Source: Aquisalimonas sp007126095
GTDB taxonomy: Bacteria > Pseudomonadota > Gammaproteobacteria > Nitrococcales > Aquisalimonadaceae
Assembly: GCF_048323695.1 (NCBI RefSeq)
Contig: NZ_JBLWFT010000001.1
Location: forward strand, 744,001-808,000
Length of the DNA: 64,000 nucleotides
Direction: 5' to 3'
A model generated the notes under the pieces. That model was not told the origin of the DNA and did not search any database. It saw nothing but the letters and a program-made list of their open reading frames with translations. The position numbers and the translations under genes are program-made. Below, piece after piece: positions 9,639-18,225 of this stretch; position 1 is the first letter of the stretch, and every line of letters begins with the position of its first letter.

Positions 9639-11489
9639 TCAGCTCACGCTCTTCTCCTCCCAGACCCAGGGAATGGCCGCGCCTTCCGCGACCATGGCTT
9701 CCAGCACATCCGCTGGTACCGGAGGACGCATCAGAAAACCCTGCACCTCGTTGCAGCCCAGATCACAGAGCACCTGGGCCTGTTCCTGCGTCTCGACACC
9801 CTCGGCCACCACGGTCATGCCGAGCGCCTGACCGACGTTGATGATGGCGCGCACCACTTCCCGGCCCACCCCGGCCCCGCCGAGATCCTCCATGAACGTG
9901 CGGTCGATCTTGAGCTTGCCCAGCGGGAGCTGGCGCAGGTAGTTGAGCGACGAATAACCGCTGCCGAAATCATTCACGGCGAACTGAATCCCCATGGCCC
10001 CGAGGCGATTCATGGCCTGTACGGCGGCTGCGACGTCCTGAATCATGCTCTGCTCTGTGAGCTCGATCAACAGGGCGGCCGGGTCCAGGGCGTGCTTGCG
10101 GAGCAGCCCTTCCACCAGCCCCGGGAACTCGGGCCGGTGCAGTTCGTTGCCGGATACATTGACGCTGATCCAGAAGGGAACGGCGAGGCGCTGCCGCCAC
10201 TCGCTGGCCTGACGACAGGCGGTGTCGAGCACCCAGGCGGTGAGCTCCTGGGACAGTGCCGGATCCTGTTCCACGACGGGGATGAACTCGCCGGGGCTAA
10301 CCCACCCGAGCTGCGGGCAATACCAGCGCGCCAACGCTTCACATCCGGCCACCTTGCCAGTATCCATTGACAACACTGGCTGATAATAGAGTTCCAGTTG
10401 CTGCTGTTCGAGAGCACGCACCAGGCGTCTTGCGATGCGGTCTCGCCGCGAGACCTGCTCGTTCATGCTGCCGCTATAGAAGACAGGCCACTGGTGCCCG
10501 CTGTTCTCCGCCTGCCGCGCGGCCAGGCGCGCCTTGTCGGCAAGGGCTTCGGAGTCCGCGCCATCGTCGGGAGACAGACTGACCCCGAACGCGACAACCA
10601 CTTCCCGCTGCCCGCCGCCAATCTGATAGGGCGCTCTGAGTGCCTCGCAGATCGCGGTGACCCGGTCCACGGCAACCTGCTGCTGCTCGAGCCCCGTCAG
10701 GACGACCATCAGCGTGCCGTCATCCACACGGCCGATATAGTCCCGGGAGTGCAGCCGGGTCCGCACGCGCTCGGTTAGCAGCTGCGCCGTGTAATCCAGG
10801 CGATCCCGGCCGTAGACGCTGAGCACCTCCTCGAAGCGCGGGAAATGGATATGCGCCACCGCCAGTGCGGTTTCGCCCGCATGAGCGAGGGCCCGGCCCA
10901 GCAGTTCCATCATGACGGAGCGGCGCGGGAGACCGGTGACCGGGTCTCGCAGCGCCCGTTGCTCGATCTCTTCGCGCGCCTCGGACAAGCGGGCGTTGAA
11001 TGCCAGCTCCTGCTCGACCATACGCGCAAAGGCCTGCAGGCGCCGCTTGCCCGTGCGCCCGAGCTTCCGTGGTTTGGCATCCAGAATGCAGACAGTGCCC
11101 ACCGGCTCGCCCGTTGGGCCATGGAGAACGGCTCCGGCATAGAAGCGGACTTTCGGCTCGCCGGTCACAAGGGGATTGTCGTGGAAGCGGTCATCCTCGG
11201 CCGCGTCCGGCACCTCCAGGAACTGCTGTTCGAGGGCATAACGGCAGAAAGCGATGCGTCGCGGGGTCTGTTCCGTCGTCAGGCCGTAGCGGGACTTGAA
11301 CCACTGCCGTTCGTCGTCCATCAGCGAGATCAGCGCGATGGGCACGTTCAGGACGTCGGCGATGAGACGGGTGTACTGGTCGAACCGCTCCTCCGGCTGC
11401 GTGTCCAGCAGCTCCAGCGACAGCACCTCCTGCAAGCGTTTCGCTTCGGGCTCGCTGCTGCGCATACCCGTCGGTCCATCCGGAGCCAT
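9639..11489 (-). CDS. GAF-GGDEF-EAL protein with degenerate GGDEF and altered EAL motif
   Basis: A 616-residue cytoplasmic c-di-GMP family protein: GAF domain (about 20-165, starting KRLQEVLSLELLDTQPEERFD), short coiled coil, GGDEF domain (about 180-340) and EAL domain (about 360-605). The GGDEF signature is replaced by RVDDGT, so cyclase activity is unlikely. The EAL domain keeps GCEALARW, NVSGNEL, ELTEQS, LKIDRTF, AEGVET and EVQGF, but the DDFGTG motif reads NDFGSG with Asn506 in place of the first metal-binding Asp. It may therefore be a weak phosphodiesterase or a c-di-GMP receptor. The start at 11489 is preceded by a purine-rich stretch; a GTG one codon earlier is also open. Confidence 0.85.
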   Translation of the reverse strand: MAPDGPTGMRSSEPEAKRLQEVLSLELLDTQPEERFDQYTRLIADVLNVPIALISLMDDERQWFKSRYGLTTEQTPRRIAFCRYALEQQFLEVPDAAEDDRFHDNPLVTGEPKVRFYAGAVLHGPTGEPVGTVCILDAKPRKLGRTGKRRLQAFARMVEQELAFNARLSEAREEIEQRALRDPVTGLPRRSVMMELLGRALAHAGETALAVAHIHFPRFEEVLSVYGRDRLDYTAQLLTERVRTRLHSRDYIGRVDDGTLMVVLTGLEQQQVAVDRVTAICEALRAPYQIGGGQREVVVAFGVSLSPDDGADSEALADKARLAARQAENSGHQWPVFYSGSMNEQVSRRDRIARRLVRALEQQQLELYYQPVLSMDTGKVAGCEALARWYCPQLGWVSPGEFIPVVEQDPALSQELTAWVLDTACRQASEWRQRLAVPFWISVNVSGNELHRPEFPGLVEGLLRKHALDPAALLIELTEQSMIQDVAAAVQAMNRLGAMGIQFAVNDFGSGYSSLNYLRQLPLGKLKIDRTFMEDLGGAGVGREVVRAIINVGQALGMTVVAEGVETQEQAQVLCDLGCNEVQGFLMRPPVPADVLEAMVAEGAAIPWVWEEKSVS

Positions 11490-11678
11490 CACCTTCCCCT
11501 TCCGCCGTGCGGCGTCACCACCGGCGCCTTCATTCTATTCTTCGTTCTTCGTCTTTCGATCGCCCGCGCACCGGACAACCGGTCAGACAGAGTAACCAAA
11601 CCCGGCCCCGCCAATCCGTGTGGTTCGTCGCAACATATCCCCACGGCCGCCCGACTGCGTCTGCGGTACACTGCGCCC

Positions 11679-12407
11679 ATGTGCGAAACGAGCCATGATC
11701 CACTCACGGTCCTCTACCGTGATGACCACTTCATTGCCATCGACAAGCCCGCGGGCACACTGGTGCACCGCACCCGGCTGTCGGACGCCTCACACGCGGT
11801 GTTGCAGCAGCTTCGGGACCAGATCGGGCAACGGATCAACCCCGTCCACCGGCTGGATCGCCCCACATCCGGCGTACTCTTGTTCGCGTTTACAGGAGAG
11901 ATGACTCGGGCGTTGCAGGAGGCCTTCGACAGCGGCCTCGTGGAAAAGGCGTATCTGGCGCTGGTCCGGGGCTATACCGACGAGGGCGGCGAGATCGATC
12001 GGCCACTCCGCCAGGCACCGCACAAGCCCGAGCGCCCCGCAAGGACCCGCTATTGCCGGCTGCGCACGGTCGAGGCGCCGTTCCCTGCCGGGCGCTACCC
12101 GACCACCCGCTACTCACTGGTGCGGGCGGAGCCGTTGACCGGGCGCCTGCATCAGATCCGCCGCCACTTCGCACACTTGCGCCATCCGATCATCGGCGAT
12201 ACGACGCATGGCGACGGTAAACAGAACAAGGCGTTCCGCGCGCGCTTCAACGAGCACCGGCTGATGCTCATGGCGCGCTCGATCCGTCTGCCCCACCCCG
12301 TGACCGGGAAGGAGGTGCACATTGAGGCGCCACTACCGGTGGCCTTTACACAGGTCTTCACGCAACTGGGCTGGCCCGCCGCCGCAGACCAGCCCGATCC
12401 GGGCTGA
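11679..12407 (+). CDS. truC: tRNA pseudouridine(65) synthase TruC
   Basis: A 242-residue RluA-family pseudouridine synthase. The catalytic Asp is in NPVHRLDRPTSGVLLFA (about residue 60), and the C-terminal signature RRHFAHLRHPIIGDTTHGDG is characteristic of TruC, which converts uridine 65 in certain tRNAs. The open frame extends upstream to 10845 without stops, but that part is antisense to the GGDEF-EAL gene and carries no domain; the ATG at 11679 gives the usual TruC N-terminus (LYRDDHFIAIDKPAG). It is convergent with the glutathione transferase gene and shares a terminator with it. Confidence 0.88.
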   Translation: MCETSHDPLTVLYRDDHFIAIDKPAGTLVHRTRLSDASHAVLQQLRDQIGQRINPVHRLDRPTSGVLLFAFTGEMTRALQEAFDSGLVEKAYLALVRGYTDEGGEIDRPLRQAPHKPERPARTRYCRLRTVEAPFPAGRYPTTRYSLVRAEPLTGRLHQIRRHFAHLRHPIIGDTTHGDGKQNKAFRARFNEHRLMLMARSIRLPHPVTGKEVHIEAPLPVAFTQVFTQLGWPAAADQPDPG

Positions 12408-12425
12408 ACCGGGGCTGCTCAGCCC
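12401..12425. terminator. Bidirectional hairpin containing both stop codons
   Basis: Seven-base perfect stem GGGCTGA (12401-12407) and TCAGCCC (12419-12425) with an 11-base loop. The stem includes the TGA of truC and, on the other strand, the TGA of the glutathione transferase gene. There is no clear T-run on either side, so it may act as a weak or Rho-assisted terminator. Confidence 0.4.
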
Positions 12426-13072
12426 TGCTTGCGTTTCATGAACGCTTCCATGCCGGCCTTCTGATCCGCCATGACAGTCTTCACGGAGTCACGCTCACGC
12501 ATCCGGGCCAGGTAATCCTTGACGCCCGGCAGTGTCTCGTAGACGTCGACGTCCAGGAGCTTCCGGCCGGCATCCCGCAGCAGGGGTAGGTGCATGACGG
12601 CGGTGGCATCTGCCTGTCCGAAGCGGTCGCCGCTGAGGTAGCCGTCGAACCCGGTCAGGGCGGCCAGGGCAGCAGTCCCCTTGCGCAGGGTGGCACGCGC
12701 CTCGTCACACGTCTCCGTACTCACCTGACCGCCGAAAAAGGCCGCCGGATAGACCCGCCGCGCCGGCAGTTCCATGTAGAGCTCGATCACCCGGCTGATC
12801 TCCCGCACCTTGGCGCGCTGGAACGGGTCGGCAGGTAGCAGCGCAGGCTCCGGCTGCAGCTCTTCCAGGTAATCCAGAATCACCTGCGCCTCGGTAAACA
12901 CACCCTGGTCCGTCTCCAGGAACGGCACCTTGCCCATGGGGCTCTTCTCCAGGAGAGCATCGTCCAGGGGGGTCCACGCGGTCACCTCTTCGAAGGCAAG
13001 GCCTTTCTCCAGCAACGCCGCCTTTGCCACGTTGTAGTAATTGCTGATGGAGAACCCGTAAAGCTTGAGCAT
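12419..13072 (-). CDS. Glutathione S-transferase family protein
   Basis: A 217-residue protein with an N-terminal thioredoxin-like GST domain (LYGFSISNYYNVAKAALLEKGL, then SPMGKVPFLETDQGVFTEAQVILDYLEE, the glutathione-binding cis-Pro and Glu-Ala/Ser positions) and an all-helical C-terminal domain. The N-terminal S-N-Y-Y stretch could supply the catalytic Ser or Tyr. The substrate is unknown. It is the last gene of a same-strand run that begins with the CstA gene; the 59-base gap to the AI-2E family gene leaves room for its own promoter. Confidence 0.8.
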   Translation of the reverse strand: MLKLYGFSISNYYNVAKAALLEKGLAFEEVTAWTPLDDALLEKSPMGKVPFLETDQGVFTEAQVILDYLEELQPEPALLPADPFQRAKVREISRVIELYMELPARRVYPAAFFGGQVSTETCDEARATLRKGTAALAALTGFDGYLSGDRFGQADATAVMHLPLLRDAGRKLLDVDVYETLPGVKDYLARMRERDSVKTVMADQKAGMEAFMKRKQG

Positions 13073-13131
13073 GAATCAGCTCCTCTGTTCTTGCGTGATA
13101 TCGGAAACGGAAGAGACCGGGTCGCGCCCGG

Positions 13132-14214
13132 TCATCGGGCAATGATCCGGTAGAGTGGCCTGAGGCCGTCGATCTGGCGTAGCAGCACCATGACGACCGT
13201 CATCAGGGGCACCGCGAGCAGCACGCCTATGGCCCCCCACAGCCAGCCCCAGAAGAAGATGCCGAGAAAGATGATGATCGGGTTGATGTCCATGCGGTAA
13301 CCATGGATGTAGGGCTCCAGCACGAAACCGACCAGACTGCTCAGCAACAGGTAACCGACGGGCGCCGCCATCATCATCAGCGGGTCGTCCATGCTGATGG
13401 CGGAGATGATCGCGAGCGCCACGGTGGTCACCAGCACACCGAGATAGGGCACGAAACGCAGCAGCGTCGCGATGACGCCCCAGACCACCGGTGACGGCAG
13501 CCCCAGCCCCCAGAGCATCAGCGCGGTCAAGACCCCGACGGCGCTGTTGCTCATGGTGATCACCGCCAGGTAGCGGGCAATCTCCCGCTGGGAGTCACGG
13601 ATGACGCGCAGTACCGTGCGCCGCCGCTCTCGGGTTGCAAGCTGGGAGACGAGGTTACGGACCAGCGACTCGCCACTGACGAGCAGGAAATAGCTCAGCG
13701 TCAGGGCCAGCGCGATGGCCACCGCGTTGTTTCTGGCTCCGACCATCAATTGCCCCCGCCACGACTCGGACTCGAGCACGACGGTGGTGCGCTCGACGGC
13801 ATCCTCGTCGGCGAACTCCTCGACCGCCTCTTCCACCTGTCTCGCGGAGTCGGTCATGCGCTGGTAGGCATCGTGCAGACCGTGGTCGGAAAACAGCAGG
13901 TTGCCGATTCCCTCCGGCGCCTCTTCCATCCAGTCCATGATGGGGCCGGCGACGTAGGCGCCAACACCCCCGACCACGCCGACCAGCAGGGTCAGCATGA
14001 CCATCGCGCCGATGACTTTCGGAATACCCCGTCGCGCCAGGGCCGCGACCGGGGGCGCCAGAAGAAGGCTCGCCAGCACGGCCAGGGTGATGGGCAGGAA
14101 AACCTGGTGGGCGAGATACATGGTGTAGAGCACACCAAGGACGAACAGCCCGTAAACCGGAACACGGAACCCCTCCGGGACAGTGTGACGGCCGTGCTGC
14201 TCGTGATCTGTCAT
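13132..14214 (-). CDS. AI-2E family transporter (PerM/TqsA-type permease)
   Basis: A 360-residue membrane protein with about eight helices. Two helices near the N-terminus (VYGLFVLGVLYTMYLAHQVFLPITLAVLASLLLAPPVAALARRGIPK), a large soluble insert (about 105-175) with acidic residues, and the conserved C-terminal block LRFVPYLGVLVTT, then YIHGYRMDINPIIIFLGIFFWGWLWGAIGVLLAVPLM, define the family. Members export quorum-signal molecules or act as sodium/proton antiporters, so the cargo cannot be called. A second, diverged family member is at 46932-48095. It starts 16 bases after the SDR gene stop and is probably in the same transcript. Confidence 0.82.
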   Translation of the reverse strand: MTDHEQHGRHTVPEGFRVPVYGLFVLGVLYTMYLAHQVFLPITLAVLASLLLAPPVAALARRGIPKVIGAMVMLTLLVGVVGGVGAYVAGPIMDWMEEAPEGIGNLLFSDHGLHDAYQRMTDSARQVEEAVEEFADEDAVERTTVVLESESWRGQLMVGARNNAVAIALALTLSYFLLVSGESLVRNLVSQLATRERRRTVLRVIRDSQREIARYLAVITMSNSAVGVLTALMLWGLGLPSPVVWGVIATLLRFVPYLGVLVTTVALAIISAISMDDPLMMMAAPVGYLLLSSLVGFVLEPYIHGYRMDINPIIIFLGIFFWGWLWGAIGVLLAVPLMTVVMVLLRQIDGLRPLYRIIAR

Positions 14215-14230
14215 CGTGCGTTTCCCCGGC

Positions 14231-14977
14231 TCACATCAAGCGTGCCGCGAGCGGCAGCGGCAGGTTCCGCAACAGCCACCCGATCGGTACCCAGGGCCAC
14301 GCCGGTACGCTGGCCGTCTCCTTCTCCTGATCGATGGCCCGCACCAGCAGGCGGCACCCGGTATCCGTGTCGATCATGAACGGCGTCTTCTCCGCCTTCT
14401 CATTGATTTCCGAGCGGATGAACCCCGGGAACACCGTCGTCACCCGGATCGGCGTGTGCCGCAACTCCACGCGCACCCCTTCCGCAAGGGCGGCGAGCCC
14501 CGCTTTGGTTGCCGCGTATGTGGTGAGATTGCGCGGCATGCCGCGCATGGCACTGATGGATGACACCGCCACGAGATGTCCGTGATTCTGCTCCCGGAAG
14601 ATCTCCAGGGCGGCCTCGAACTGGGCCAGGGCGGCGACGAAGTTGGTCTCGGCGGTCTGGCGATTGGCGTGGAAATAGCCCGTGCCAAGCGGTTGCCCCT
14701 TGCCCATGCCGGCATTGACGATGACACGGTCGATGCCACCCAGCTGCTCGCGGAAGGTGCGAAAGACGTCGAAGACGGCGTCGTGGTCACAGACATCCAG
14801 TGGGTGAATGGCCACCTGGACTTCCGGGTTCTCGACTTCCAGTTCCTGCCTGAGCGCATCCAGACGGTCGCTGCGTCTGGCGCACAGCGCCAGGTCGTGC
14901 CCCCGCGCCGCGAACTCCCGTGCCATGCCCCAGCCAAGCCCGGAACTGGCTCCGGTGATCAGGATTCTTTGTCGCAT
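14231..14977 (-). CDS. Short-chain dehydrogenase/reductase (SDR)
   Basis: A 248-residue classical SDR. The cofactor motif TGASSGLG is at the N-terminus, NAG follows at about residue 88, and the catalytic Ser, Tyr and Lys are in AVSSISAMRGMP and YAATKAG. ARR after the second beta strand suggests NADP(H). The C-terminal part ends in a hydrophobic stretch (WPWVPIGWLLRNLPLPLAARLM) which may attach the enzyme to the membrane. I start at the ATG at 14977; a TTG three codons earlier is open. The substrate is unknown. Confidence 0.8.
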   Translation of the reverse strand: MRQRILITGASSGLGWGMAREFAARGHDLALCARRSDRLDALRQELEVENPEVQVAIHPLDVCDHDAVFDVFRTFREQLGGIDRVIVNAGMGKGQPLGTGYFHANRQTAETNFVAALAQFEAALEIFREQNHGHLVAVSSISAMRGMPRNLTTYAATKAGLAALAEGVRVELRHTPIRVTTVFPGFIRSEINEKAEKTPFMIDTDTGCRLLVRAIDQEKETASVPAWPWVPIGWLLRNLPLPLAARLM

Positions 14978-15011
14978 ATCCGCCAAATGGTCCTCATGCA
15001 GAAAGCGACAG

Positions 15012-15027
15012 CATACAGTTGTGTATG
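15012..15027. promoter_or_regulatory. Inverted repeat upstream of the SDR gene, possible operator
   Basis: CATACA-GTTG-TGTATG is a perfect 6-base inverted repeat in the 57-base gap between the ArsA-like gene and the SDR gene. On the minus strand it contains TATGCT, which with TTAATG 17 bases upstream resembles a weak sigma-70 promoter. It could be a regulator site for the downstream genes. Chance occurrence cannot be excluded. Confidence 0.3.
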
Positions 15028-15034
15028 TCCCGCA

Positions 15035-16054
15035 TTAAAGCCCCTGCCCTTCCAGCCGGGCGGCAAGGGCATCCAGACTCTCCAGCCCCTGGATGTCTTC
15101 GGCGAACATTGGAATCCGCACCGTATCCAGGCCGGCGAGCGCGGTGTCGATCTCTTTGAGGTAGCGCTGCTCGCGCTCGCGGCGCCGCGCCAGGAAGCTG
15201 CCGTCGGCGTCGTCCGGAATGACCCGGTTCACGATCGCGCCGCGAACGGGGATCGAGAACTCGCGCAACGTGCGCACCGCCCGCTCCGTCTCCAGAATGG
15301 GCAGGCGCTCCGGCGTGAGAACAAAGACGAACGACGTGACCTCGGCATCGGTAATGATGCGCCGGGCACGGTGGAACAGCCGGCGCCGCTCCAGCAGTGT
15401 CTCCGCCACCCTCCGCGTCCGCCGGTCCATGCCCTCGAACGGGTCCTCCTGGGGATCATCGAACGGCGTTGGCACATCGGCGCGACTTTGCCCCGGCGTC
15501 AGGTGCTTCAACACCTTGCCCAGCTCCTCGGAGCGCTTGTTGTGCGCCAGCAGCCCCTCCGTCCACGCCGCCATGGCCTCGGGCAGGCTGAGCAGCCGCA
15601 GGGTATGGCCCGTGGGCGCGGTGTCGAAGATCAGCAGATCGTACTCATCTTCTGCGCTGAGAATGATGCCGGCGATCCGCTCGAGCAGCGCCGCTTCGGC
15701 CGCGCCGGGAGAGTGCCGCGCCATGTGCATCTGCCGCTCGAGCTCCTTGTGCATTTCGGGAGCGGCGAGCTGCTTCATGTGCTCGGTCACGGCGTCCACA
15801 TGCCTGCGGGCCTGGGCGTCCGGGTCGATCTCCAGCCCCCACAGCCCGGCCGCGAGCCCCGTGACCCGGTCACCGATCTCCTTGTCGAACAGGTCGCCAA
15901 GCGAGTGGGCCGGGTCGGTGGAAACCACCAGGCACCGCTTGCCCCGGTTGGCGGCCAGCACCCCCAGCGCACCGGCCGTACTGGTCTTGCCGACGCCGCC
16001 CTTGCCGCCGACGAAGACCACACGGCTGTCACGCAGTGCCGAGAGCGCACCCAT
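15035..16054 (-). CDS. ArsA/Get3-like ATPase
   Basis: A 339-residue deviant-Walker P-loop ATPase: GGKGGVGKTS at the N-terminus (signature Lys of the SIMIBI class), then STDPAHSLGDLFD (switch I), FDTAPTGHTLRLL (switch II), and a C-terminal VNRVIP adenine-binding segment. It has a single Cys (GKRCLVV), so it lacks the arsenite-binding cysteines of ArsA and the CxxC of Get3; an arsenite pump role is unlikely. The ATG at 16054 shares its A with the TGA of the preceding small gene, so the two are translationally coupled. There is no arsB or arsC nearby. Its context with CstA suggests a membrane protein maturation or regulatory role, which is inference. Confidence 0.82.
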   Translation of the reverse strand: MGALSALRDSRVVFVGGKGGVGKTSTAGALGVLAANRGKRCLVVSTDPAHSLGDLFDKEIGDRVTGLAAGLWGLEIDPDAQARRHVDAVTEHMKQLAAPEMHKELERQMHMARHSPGAAEAALLERIAGIILSAEDEYDLLIFDTAPTGHTLRLLSLPEAMAAWTEGLLAHNKRSEELGKVLKHLTPGQSRADVPTPFDDPQEDPFEGMDRRTRRVAETLLERRRLFHRARRIITDAEVTSFVFVLTPERLPILETERAVRTLREFSIPVRGAIVNRVIPDDADGSFLARRREREQRYLKEIDTALAGLDTVRIPMFAEDIQGLESLDALAARLEGQGL

Positions 16055-16377
16055 CAGCAACACCGGAAGTGGTCGAGGGGGGAGCGCTCCATGCCCATGC
16101 GCTTGTGCCAGTCGTGGAATCGCTCCAGCAACAGCGGCTGGAGTTCCATGGTGTAGTAACTGGCGGGGTTGGGCACGCCCATCATTTCCGAGAAGACCAG
16201 CAGCATGAAGAGGTCCTCCTCGTCACGCCGCGCCCGGGCGATGGTGGCACGGTAGCGCGCCGAGTAGTACTCCTCCGCATAGTAGGTCGCCGTGCGCAAC
16301 CACTCGCGAAGACTCTTGTGTCCTGAACCGCCCCGCGGCCGTTGGCCGCGGGGCGGGGTCTGCTCCTCATCAGTCAT
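16054..16377 (-). CDS. Small protein ending in Cys-Cys (cory-CC-star type), CstA-linked
   Basis: A 107-residue soluble protein, basic at the N-terminus, with an aromatic-rich helix (ATYYAEEYYSARYRATIARARRDEEDLFMLLVFSEMMG) and a C-terminal half that ends in DHFRCC directly before the stop. It resembles small proteins I know under the name cory-CC-star; their function is not established. The terminal Cys-Cys recalls YbdD/YjiX, the unrelated-looking small partners usually encoded after CstA-type transporters, which also end in CC. It begins 18 bases after cstA and couples to the ArsA-like gene by a TGATG overlap. Confidence 0.75.
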   Translation of the reverse strand: MTDEEQTPPRGQRPRGGSGHKSLREWLRTATYYAEEYYSARYRATIARARRDEEDLFMLLVFSEMMGVPNPASYYTMELQPLLLERFHDWHKRMGMERSPLDHFRCC

Positions 16378-16395
16378 GATGAGTCCGTCTCCACA

Positions 16396-18066
16396 TCAAG
16401 TAGCGGCCCTCTCGCGGAAGTGCTTCCGCAGTGTGCCAACGCACTCGAGCAGCACCATGACCGCAGCTACCAGGATGACAACATCCAGGAACAGCAGGAA
16501 CCAGTTGCCCTGCTGGTAGAAGTCGACCAGCTGGACGAGCAGCGCGAACAGCGTCATGACCAGCAGGAACGACAGCGGCAGCAGCGTGAACCACATTGGC
16601 CGTGCCAGGCGCACCACGATAACCGTGATCACCAGCAGCGTCAGCCCCGCCAGCAGCTGGTTCGTGGTACCGAACAGCGGCCAGATCAGCATACCGCCGG
16701 TCCCGTCCGCGCCGCCGGCGCCAAACGCCAGCGCCACACAGGCACCCACGGCAACCACGGTCGCGACCGGGACGCTCTTCAGGGCCGGAATATTATAGAT
16801 GCTGCCCCACTCCTGCATGATATAGCGCTGCAGGCGGATACCGGTATCCATGGTGGTGCCCGCGAACAACACCGCCATGACAGTGAGCAGTGTGATCGCG
16901 ATGGCCTCGGACAGCCCGGTGCCGGCCGCAACGATTGAAGCGCCACCCTCCACGAACGCGTCCACGCCTCCCTGGCCGAAGGCCGAGTACAACTCGCGCC
17001 ATTCACCCAGGGTGGCGAACCCGGCCGTGGTCGCCAGGATGGCCGCCAGCGCCAGTGAACCCTCACCGATCGCGCCGAAGTAGCCAACGAACCGGACGTC
17101 GGTTTCCTTGTTGATCTGCTTCGAGGTTGTCCCGGACGACACGAGCCCGTGGAACCCGGATATGGCGCCGCAGGCGATGGTCACGAACAGCAGTGGCAGG
17201 AGCGACGGCGTCCCTTCCGGTACGGCGGTATTGAACGCCGGCGCGACGATGGTCGGGTTGGAGAACAGGATCGCTGCATAGACCAGCCCCAGTCCGATGA
17301 ACAGCTGCAGGCCATTAATGTAGTCACGGGGCTGGAGCAGCACCCAGACCGGCAGCAGCGAGGCAATGGCGGCGTAGAGGAACAGGATCACGATCCACTG
17401 ACTGTTCTGGGGCAGCCCCGCCACGGTCTCCGGAAGCTCCACCGGCACGTTCGGGCCGATGCCGATCAGCGCATACAGCGCGACCACGCCGACGATGGAG
17501 ACGGTGATCAGGTTCATCTTGCGCCGGTAGATCAGCTGACCAATGATGAGCGCCACGATGATCGCTCCCCACACCGGCACCACCGCAGACGGGTTGGCCA
17601 CCAGCAGGTTGGAGATCACCACCGCGAACACGGCGTTCACCATCAGCAGCACCAGGAAGATGATGACCATGAACAGGTTGCGCGCCCGCTCGCCGATCAC
17701 CTCGCCGGTCACGGCGCCAATGGAACGGCCCTTGTTGCGGACACTGGCCCAGATGGCGCCGGCATCGTGCACGCCGGCAAAAAAGATGGTGCCGAAAATC
17801 ACCCACGCGAACGCAGGGCCCCACCCCCAGATCACGGCCACGGCGGGCCCGACGATCGGGGCGGCACCTGCAACAGAGGTGAAGTGATGGCCCCAGAGAA
17901 TGAACCTGTTGGTCGGAACGAAATCGACCCCGTCTTCCTGGGTGTGGGCCGGGGTCTTGAAATCCGGGTCGAGTTTGAAGATGTATTGGGCAATGAAGCG
18001 CGAGTAGAAAATGTACCCACACGCCATTGCTGCGAGACCAAACAGCAAGACAACGATGGCACTCAT
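16396..18066 (-). CDS. cstA: CstA-family carbon starvation/pyruvate-type transporter
   Basis: A 556-residue membrane protein with about 14-16 helices. The family signature at residues 45-85 (VPTNRFILWGHHFTSVAGAAPIVGP) is intact, followed by WGWGPAF and the FHGLVSSGTTSKQ segment in the middle. CstA and BtsT move peptides or pyruvate with protons; the shorter length here (about 560 instead of 700) fits the compact branch of the family. It is the first gene of an operon with the CC-ending protein and the ArsA-like ATPase. GTG and ATG alternatives do not matter, since MSAIVVLLFG is the normal first helix. Confidence 0.88.
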   Translation of the reverse strand: MSAIVVLLFGLAAMACGYIFYSRFIAQYIFKLDPDFKTPAHTQEDGVDFVPTNRFILWGHHFTSVAGAAPIVGPAVAVIWGWGPAFAWVIFGTIFFAGVHDAGAIWASVRNKGRSIGAVTGEVIGERARNLFMVIIFLVLLMVNAVFAVVISNLLVANPSAVVPVWGAIIVALIIGQLIYRRKMNLITVSIVGVVALYALIGIGPNVPVELPETVAGLPQNSQWIVILFLYAAIASLLPVWVLLQPRDYINGLQLFIGLGLVYAAILFSNPTIVAPAFNTAVPEGTPSLLPLLFVTIACGAISGFHGLVSSGTTSKQINKETDVRFVGYFGAIGEGSLALAAILATTAGFATLGEWRELYSAFGQGGVDAFVEGGASIVAAGTGLSEAIAITLLTVMAVLFAGTTMDTGIRLQRYIMQEWGSIYNIPALKSVPVATVVAVGACVALAFGAGGADGTGGMLIWPLFGTTNQLLAGLTLLVITVIVVRLARPMWFTLLPLSFLLVMTLFALLVQLVDFYQQGNWFLLFLDVVILVAAVMVLLECVGTLRKHFRERAAT

Positions 18067-18163
18067 TCCCGTCTCCTAATCCAGCTCTTTCCAGCTTGTT
18101 GTCGTTTTCAGGGCGGGCCCTAGCCCGGAGTATCGCAGCGGGGGATACCATTTGTCTTGCTGC

Positions 18164-18197
18164 GGCGCGTCACGGGCGCTACTGCCCGTGACGCGCC
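18164..18197 (-). terminator. Strong hairpin after the sugar dehydrogenase gene
   Basis: A perfect 14-base stem GGCGCGTCACGGGC / GCCCGTGACGCGCC with a six-base loop, 28 bases downstream of the sugar dehydrogenase stop and upstream of cstA. There is no T-run, but the stem is long and GC-rich enough to end transcription with Rho or to insulate cstA from its neighbour. Confidence 0.5.
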
Positions 18198-18225
18198 AGT
18201 GCGGATCGACCGCAGGTGCGCAGGC

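Noticed and set aside
10845..11678. N-terminal extension of truC by 278 codons
   Set aside because: The extension is antisense to the GAF-GGDEF-EAL gene and has no similarity to TruC; the ATG at 11679 gives the standard start.
15035..16054. Arsenite-pump ATPase ArsA
   Set aside because: Only one half-ATPase is present, the arsenite-binding cysteines are missing and no ars genes are nearby.
14576..16156. 526-codon plus-strand frame opposite the SDR and ArsA-like genes
   Set aside because: The translation shows no motif, and both minus-strand genes are secure from their P-loop and SDR signatures.
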